Below, piece by piece: positions 5,777 through 9,240 of a DNA stretch of 9,240 nt. The notes below the pieces were generated by a model, which worked only from the letters and a program-made list of their open reading frames with translations, did no database searches and was not told the origin of the DNA. The first letter of the stretch is position 1, and each line of letters starts with the position of its first letter. The stretch comes from Candidatus Muproteobacteria bacterium RIFCSPHIGHO2_01_FULL_65_16 (GTDB lineage: Bacteria; Pseudomonadota; Gammaproteobacteria; Acidiferrobacterales; Sulfurifustaceae), in the NCBI GenBank assembly GCA_001785175.1, contig MFSY01000049.1, positions 887 to 10,126 of the forward strand, in the 5' to 3' direction. The translations under genes and the position numbers were made by a program.

Positions 5777-7396
5777 ATGACCGCCGCGCCGGACAAAATC
5801 GTGGCCCAAGCTATCCGCTCGACAACCCCGCCCGCCGCAAACGCCGACAGCGACCGCCCGGCGTGGGGACGGCTCGGTCTGCTCACGGCCGCGCTCGCCG
5901 TGGCCCTGGGCGCCGCGGCGCTCGTCGGCTTCCTCGCAAACCGGCAACCGGAAACCGCCCGCTGGTTCTACCTGGCGCAGCTCGCAATCCTGCTCGCGGG
6001 CGGCGCGATCCTGGGGCTGATCGTCGCGCGCGTCCGCCGCGACCTGCTCGGGCCGCTGGCGCAGTTGCGGCTATGGGCGCGGCGCATGCGCAACGGCGAG
6101 CTGTCGGCGCGCATGCCGGCGGCGGAGGACGACGAGCTCGCCGACCTCGCGCGCGACATCAACCGCCTGGGCGACGAGTTCAGGTCCCTGAGCCGCCGGA
6201 AGGACGAGCGCGAGCGCGCGCAGACGGTGCGGCTGGCGCGCAAGACCCAGTCGCTGGACGTGCTCTATGACGTCGCCTCGAGTCTCAGCAGGGCCGGCGA
6301 CCTCGACAAACTGCTCGAAAGCTTCCTCGACACCTTCATCGAGCTTGTGGACGCGCGCGCCGCCGCGGTGCGGCTGCTCAACGACAATCATCAGACACGC
6401 CTGGTCGCGAGCCGCGGGCTGGATCCGGCGGTGGTGGAAAAGGACCAGCTGCTGGACATCGGCCTGTGCCAGTGCGGCTGGGCCATAACCGGGGGCGACA
6501 TCCGGGTGCAGCACGGGACGCAGCCGTGCGCGAAGATACTCGGCATGCCCATGCTGCCGCGCGACTGCACCGAGTTCGTGGTGGTGCCGATCCAGCACCA
6601 GGACCGCGTCCTCGGGGTGTACAATCTGTTTCTCGACCGTCCGCTGTCGGCCCTGGGCGAGGACATGCGCGACCTGCTGATCAGCATCGGCCGGCATCTG
6701 GGGCTGGTCGTCGTCAAGGCGCGGCTCGACAGCGATGCGCGGCGGCTGGCGATCATGGAGGAGCGCACCGCGCTCGGCAACGAGCTGCACGACTCGCTGG
6801 CGCAGTCGCTGGTGGGGATACGGCTGCAACTGAAGATGCTGGGCGAGACGCTGCACAAGAAGGACCTGCCCACGGCGCAGGACGAGGTGCGCCGCCTGCG
6901 CGCCGCCGTGGAGGAGGCGCACACGAGCCTGCGCGAGCTGCTCGCCAACTTCCGCCTCAAGATTGACGATCGCGGCCTGGTGCCGGCGATAACGGACATG
7001 GTCCAGCGCTTCCGCGATGAATCCGGCATCGCGGTGTTCTTCCAGAACGAGTGCCGCGAGCTCAAGCTGACGCCGGCCCAGGAGATCCAGGTGTTCTACA
7101 TCATCCAGGAGGCGCTCACGAATATCCGCAAGCACAGCCAGGCGCGTAACGTCCGCATCCTGTTGAACAACGAGGCTGACCTCTACACCGTGCTGATCGA
7201 GGACGACGGTCTCGGCATGGCGGAGGTGTCCGACGCCCGGGCCGGCGAGCACATCGGGCTCGCCGTCATGCGCGAGCGCACCGCGCGCCTTTCGGGCGAG
7301 CTCGTGATCGAAAGCGAGCCCGGCGAGGGCACGCGCCTGATTCTGATCTTCCACTCGCCGCCGCTGGCGGCCAAATCACGGGCGGCGGGTGGATAG
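5777..7396 (+). CDS. NarX-like (HPK7) membrane histidine kinase with cysteine-cluster GAF domain
   Basis: Sensor kinase, 539 residues. Two close transmembrane helices (about 33-54 and 64-85) leave only about nine residues outside, so the periplasmic nitrate-binding domain of NarX/NarQ is absent. A HAMP linker follows (about 87-140), then a short coiled stretch, then a GAF-like region (about 160-315) with four cysteines: C231-Q-C233, C251 and C264. The kinase core has the HisKA_3 box ERTALGNELHDSLAQ with phospho-acceptor H338, the N box (N449 in NIRKH), G1 DDGLG (476-480) and G2 GEGTR (516-520). The start ATG 5777 has no clear Shine-Dalgarno sequence. The response regulator starts at the next base after the stop, so they form a pair. 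The input signal is probably intracellular (redox, Fe-S, thiol or NO); this is inference. A link to dsr control is suggested only by position. Confidence 0.88.
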   Translation: MTAAPDKIVAQAIRSTTPPAANADSDRPAWGRLGLLTAALAVALGAAALVGFLANRQPETARWFYLAQLAILLAGGAILGLIVARVRRDLLGPLAQLRLWARRMRNGELSARMPAAEDDELADLARDINRLGDEFRSLSRRKDERERAQTVRLARKTQSLDVLYDVASSLSRAGDLDKLLESFLDTFIELVDARAAAVRLLNDNHQTRLVASRGLDPAVVEKDQLLDIGLCQCGWAITGGDIRVQHGTQPCAKILGMPMLPRDCTEFVVVPIQHQDRVLGVYNLFLDRPLSALGEDMRDLLISIGRHLGLVVVKARLDSDARRLAIMEERTALGNELHDSLAQSLVGIRLQLKMLGETLHKKDLPTAQDEVRRLRAAVEEAHTSLRELLANFRLKIDDRGLVPAITDMVQRFRDESGIAVFFQNECRELKLTPAQEIQVFYIIQEALTNIRKHSQARNVRILLNNEADLYTVLIEDDGLGMAEVSDARAGEHIGLAVMRERTARLSGELVIESEPGEGTRLILIFHSPPLAAKSRAAGG

Positions 7397-8071
7397 GTGC
7401 GCGTCCTGCTGATTGACGATCACGCGCTGGTGCGCAAAGGCATCGAGGAGCTGCTGCGCTCGCGCGGGCTCGAGATATCGGCCTCGGTCGGCGGCGGCGA
7501 GGAAGGCGTGCGCCAGGCCCTGGCGCACAGGCCGGACGTGATCCTGCTCGACGTGAAGATGCCCGGCATGAGCGGGATCGAGACCCTGGAGAAGCTGCGC
7601 GCGAGCGGCGTGACGGCGCCGGTCGTCATGCTCACCATGAGCCGCGAGGACTCGGACCTGCAGGCGGCGCTGCGCGGCGGCGCCGCCGGCTACCTGCTGA
7701 AGGACATGGAACCGGAGGAGCTGCTCCCGGCGCTTGAGGCCGCGCGCCGCGGCGAGAATATCGTGGCCAAGGAGATGGTCGGCGCGCTCACGCGCATCGT
7801 GCAGACCCAGCCGGCCGAGGCCGCGCCGCCGCGGCGCGCCGGCGCCCCGTTCTCCGAACTTACCCCGCGAGAGCATGAAATCCTCGGCTATGTCGCCGCG
7901 GGCCTGAGCAACAAGCTGATCGCGCGCGCCCTCGACATCACCGACGGCACGGTCAAGCTGCACGTGAAATCCATCCTGCGCAAGCTCGGCGTGCACTCGC
8001 GCGTCGAGGCCGCCGTCCTCGCCGTCGAACACGGCCTGGGAAGGAAAAAGGCCGTGACTCGTGATTCGTAA
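7397..8071 (+). CDS. NarL/FixJ-type response regulator with LuxR DNA-binding domain
   Basis: DNA-binding response regulator, 224 residues, partner of the preceding kinase. The receiver domain has acidic residues D7-D8, phospho-acceptor D52 (LLDVKMPGMSG), T80 and K102. A linker at about 133-152 is Ala/Pro/Arg-rich. The LuxR-type helix-turn-helix spans about 153-212 (LTPREHEILGYVAAGLSNKL, then TVKLHVKSILRKLGVHSR). The start is GTG 7397, directly after the kinase stop TAG (7394-7396), with GGGTGGA a few bases upstream, so translation is coupled. The last five codons (VTRDS) and the stop TAA come from a heptad repeat array, so the native C-terminus may have been replaced. Confidence 0.92.
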   Translation: MRVLLIDDHALVRKGIEELLRSRGLEISASVGGGEEGVRQALAHRPDVILLDVKMPGMSGIETLEKLRASGVTAPVVMLTMSREDSDLQAALRGGAAGYLLKDMEPEELLPALEAARRGENIVAKEMVGALTRIVQTQPAEAAPPRRAGAPFSELTPREHEILGYVAAGLSNKLIARALDITDGTVKLHVKSILRKLGVHSRVEAAVLAVEHGLGRKKAVTRDS

Positions 8072-8095
8072 CTCGTGACTAGTCACCAGTCACTA
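8054..8095. repeat. Six 7-bp tandem repeats covering the end of the response regulator gene
   Basis: Heptads of type GTGAYTC/GTAACTC (8054-8081) switch in register to the reverse-complement word GTCACYA (8082-8095). A perfect 12-bp palindrome, gtgactagtcac, sits at the switch (8075-8086). The array contains the 13-mer tcgtgattcgtaa (8059-8071) shared with the dsrL-dsrJ gap. It could form a stem-loop, but there is no T-run, so it is not called a terminator. The insertion sequence begins about 12 bases further on. Confidence 0.8.
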
Positions 8096-8102
8096 TTGAT
8101 TC

Positions 8103-8122
8103 CTGCATAAATAATGACCTAT
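8103..8122 (+). repeat. Left terminal inverted repeat of the IS630 element, with flank
   Basis: Matches the right end (9171-9190) in inverted orientation at 19 of 20 positions; the only difference is at 8117. TA at 8108-8109 is the presumed target duplication. Confidence 0.85.
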
Positions 8123-8131
8123 CCTATGGGC

Positions 8132-8139
8132 AGGAGGTG
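8132..8139 (+). promoter_or_regulatory. Ribosome binding site of the transposase
   Basis: AGGAGGTG lies four bases before ATG 8144 and favours that start over the in-frame ATG 8114, which lies only four bases inside the element end and has no Shine-Dalgarno sequence. Confidence 0.8.
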
Positions 8140-8143
8140 TCCC

Positions 8144-9174
8144 ATGAGACCTGCCGGAAGCCCAGAGGAGTTGCAACGACGGCGCGAGCGCGCCATCGCG
8201 CTGCTTAAAGAAGGTATCGCGCCCGTGGACGTGGCGAGCCGCGTGGGCGTGGATCGACGCAGTGTGCGGCGCTGGAAGGCAGCGCATCGGCGTGCAGGGG
8301 CCACGGGCATCGAGGCCAGACCCGCGCCAGGCCGACCGTGTGCCCTGGTGGCAAAGCACAAACGCCGCCTGGAGCAACTCTTGCTCAAGGGTGCGCGCGA
8401 TTGCGGGTTTCCCACCGAGCTGTGGACCTGTGCGCGCGTGGCGCGCCTGATCCGCGATCGCTTTGGCGTTGACTACCATGTCGATCACGTGGGGCGCGTG
8501 CTCCACGCCCTCGGGTGGAGTCCGCAGACGCCGCGGCGCCGGGCGCTGGAGCGCGACGAGGCGGCCATTGCCCGCTGGGTGAAGGAGGACTGGCCGCGGG
8601 TAAAAAAAACGCCGCGCGCCGCGGGGCGGCACTCGTCTTCATAGACGAAGCCGGTTTTCTGATGGCCCCGCACCTGCGCCGGACGTGGGCACCCCGCGGA
8701 CAAACCCCGGTCCTCACGCAACGGGGCCGCTCGCGGCGCAAGGTCTCGGTGATCGCCGCACTGACGGTCTCTCCGCGCCGGAAACAGGTACGCAGCCACT
8801 TTGGTTTTCTGCCCGACGCCAACTACGACGGCGAGGCGATTCTCGCCTTTGTGAAGGCGCTGGCGCGCACCGTGCGCGCCCCGATCGAGCTGGTGTGGGA
8901 TCGGCTGCAAGCCCACCACCGAGGTCCGGTCGGCGCCTGGCTCGGCCGCCACCGGCGCGTGCACGCCCATCTGCTGCCGGGCTACGCCCCCGAGCTCAAT
9001 CCCGTGGAGTTGATCTGGGGCTACGCCAAGATGAACCCGCTGGCCAACTTCGCACCCACCGAGCTGCGCGATCTCCTCAAACGCACGCAACAGACCGCCC
9101 GGGCGATCGCTCACAACCAACCTTTGCTGCGCTCGTTCATCAAACATGGTCAGCTTTCTTTACGCCTTAAATAG
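8144..9174 (+). CDS. IS630-family transposase, made by -1 frameshift
   Basis: DDE transposase encoded in two overlapping frames. The first (8144-8644) gives a 166-residue product with an N-terminal helix-turn-helix region (LKEGIAPVDVASRVGVDRRS). A -1 shift at the A8 run 8602-8609 joins it to the second frame, which ends at TAG 9172-9174, giving a fusion of about 343 residues, a normal length for IS630. Catalytic residues in the fusion: D168 in FIDEAGF, D253 in LVWDRLQAHH and E289 in PELNPVELIW, with 35 residues between the last D and E (DD35E). Start ATG 8144 is chosen for its strong ribosome binding site. A disabling frameshift mutation is the alternative, but the slippery site and its context favour programmed shifting. 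The first-frame product alone would lack the catalytic domain and might act as a DNA-binding inhibitor. Confidence 0.85.
8582..8610 (+). promoter_or_regulatory. Programmed -1 frameshift site with internal Shine-Dalgarno sequence
   Basis: In the zero frame the ribosome reads GTA AAA AAA ACG (8600-8611), a slippery A-AAA-AAA heptamer; stepping back one base continues with AAC GCC in the long second frame. AAGGAGGA (8582-8589) lies 12 bases upstream, and a GC-rich sequence able to pair (gccgc 8611-8615 with gcggc 8626-8630) follows. This resembles the dnaX layout of upstream Shine-Dalgarno, slippery A-run and downstream stem. Transcriptional slippage on the A8 run is an alternative route. Confidence 0.65.
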
Positions 9175-9190
9175 GACATTATTTATGCAG
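9171..9190 (-). repeat. Right terminal inverted repeat of the IS630 element, with flank
   Basis: Reverse complement of the left end with one mismatch. It overlaps the transposase stop codon (9172-9174). TA 9184-9185 is the presumed second copy of the target duplication. Confidence 0.85.
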
Positions 9191-9193
9191 ATG

Positions 9194-9240
9194 TCAGTAA
9201 TCACCGCCTTTTTCCGGCTCGAACCACTTCAGCTTCTCGC
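9194..9240 (-). CDS. 3' end of an unidentified minus-strand gene
   Basis: Reading leftward from the window edge, one minus frame gives EKLKWFEPEKGGDY and then stops at TGA (9194-9196). The codons are mostly G/C-ending and the residue composition is that of a real protein terminus. The family cannot be named from 14 residues. A competing plus-strand reading starts at ATG 9185 or 9191 (MSVITAFFRLEPLQLL) but has less typical codons and no Shine-Dalgarno sequence. If the minus reading is right, this gene is convergent to the two-component pair and the insertion sequence lies between the two 3' ends. Confidence 0.4.
   Translation of the reverse strand, partial: EKLKWFEPEKGGDY

Larger units (their letters stand above)
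8110..9183 (+). mobile_element. IS630-family insertion sequence, complete
   Basis: About 1074 bp between two TA dinucleotides (8108-8109 and 9184-9185), the target duplicated by IS630/Tc1-type elements. Inverted ends: 8103-8122 (ctgcataaataatgacctat) matches the reverse complement of 9171-9190 at 19 of 20 positions. With TA as the target, the element's own ends are the inner 13 bases, and the outer CTGCA/TGCAG belongs to the target site, which would have been the palindrome ctgcatatgcag. If the outer bases belong to the element, it spans 8103-9190 (1088 bp). It carries one transposase read over two frames. The near-identical ends and intact catalytic motifs suggest a recent, potentially active copy. 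Confidence 0.88.

Noticed and set aside
8054..8102. Terminator after the response regulator gene
   Set aside because: The 12-bp palindrome has no loop and no T-run; it is better explained as the turn point of the heptad array.
8114..8143. ATG 8114 as the transposase start
   Set aside because: It lies inside the terminal inverted repeat and lacks a Shine-Dalgarno sequence, whereas ATG 8144 in the same frame has AGGAGGTG just before it.
8515..9174. Second transposase frame as an independent gene
   Set aside because: No ribosome binding site was seen at its first possible start, and the part before the A-run overlaps the first frame. The DDE domain starts right after the slippery site, as expected for a fused product.

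Overview
The window is GC-rich, densely coded DNA. It carries the 3' part of an oxidative-type dsr (reverse dissimilatory sulfite reductase) operon in the order dsrL-dsrJ-dsrO-dsrP-dsrN-dsrR, all on the + strand. This is the order known from sulfur-oxidising proteobacteria such as Allochromatium vinosum. DsrL together with a DsrR that lacks cysteines points to a sulfur oxidiser rather than a sulfate reducer. A gammaproteobacterial (or betaproteobacterial) chemolithotroph or phototroph is the best guess; the species cannot be read from this window.

Layout: 1-1095 is the C-terminal part of DsrL (iron-sulfur flavoprotein, proposed NAD(P)H partner of DsrAB). 1135-3629 encodes the JOP part of the DsrMKJOP membrane complex: triheme cytochrome DsrJ, Tat-exported ferredoxin DsrO and NrfD-type membrane protein DsrP. 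3761-5338 is DsrN, which amidates siroheme for DsrAB, and 5360-5686 is DsrR. A short gap with a candidate promoter leads to a two-component pair (5777-8071): a NarX-like histidine kinase that has lost the periplasmic nitrate-sensing domain but carries a four-cysteine GAF region, and a NarL/LuxR-type regulator starting at the base after the kinase stop. A complete IS630-family insertion sequence follows (about 8108-9185), whose transposase is split over two frames at an A8 run. The last bases probably hold the 3' end of a minus-strand gene.

The least expected content lies between and inside the genes. Four places (dsrL/dsrJ, dsrO/dsrP, dsrN/dsrR and the end of narL) carry degenerate 7-bp tandem repeats in strict register. 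One 13-mer is shared by three of them. Three arrays run up to or nearly up to a start codon and take the place of a Shine-Dalgarno sequence, and two supply the last codons and stop codon of a gene. The dsrP/dsrN gap holds a different, octameric inverted repeat. Inside dsrN an in-frame REP-like double hairpin encodes an extra linker between the two enzyme domains. Together these suggest that several small repeat families have colonised this operon and are tolerated, or used, as translation-level or mRNA-level elements.

Working together: DsrAB (encoded outside the window) would oxidise sulfur and pass electrons through DsrL to NAD(P)+. DsrMKJOP would link DsrC persulfide/trisulfide chemistry to the quinone pool. 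DsrN matures the siroheme-type cofactor. The two-component pair may adjust this or respiratory genes to redox state; that last link is inference from position only.
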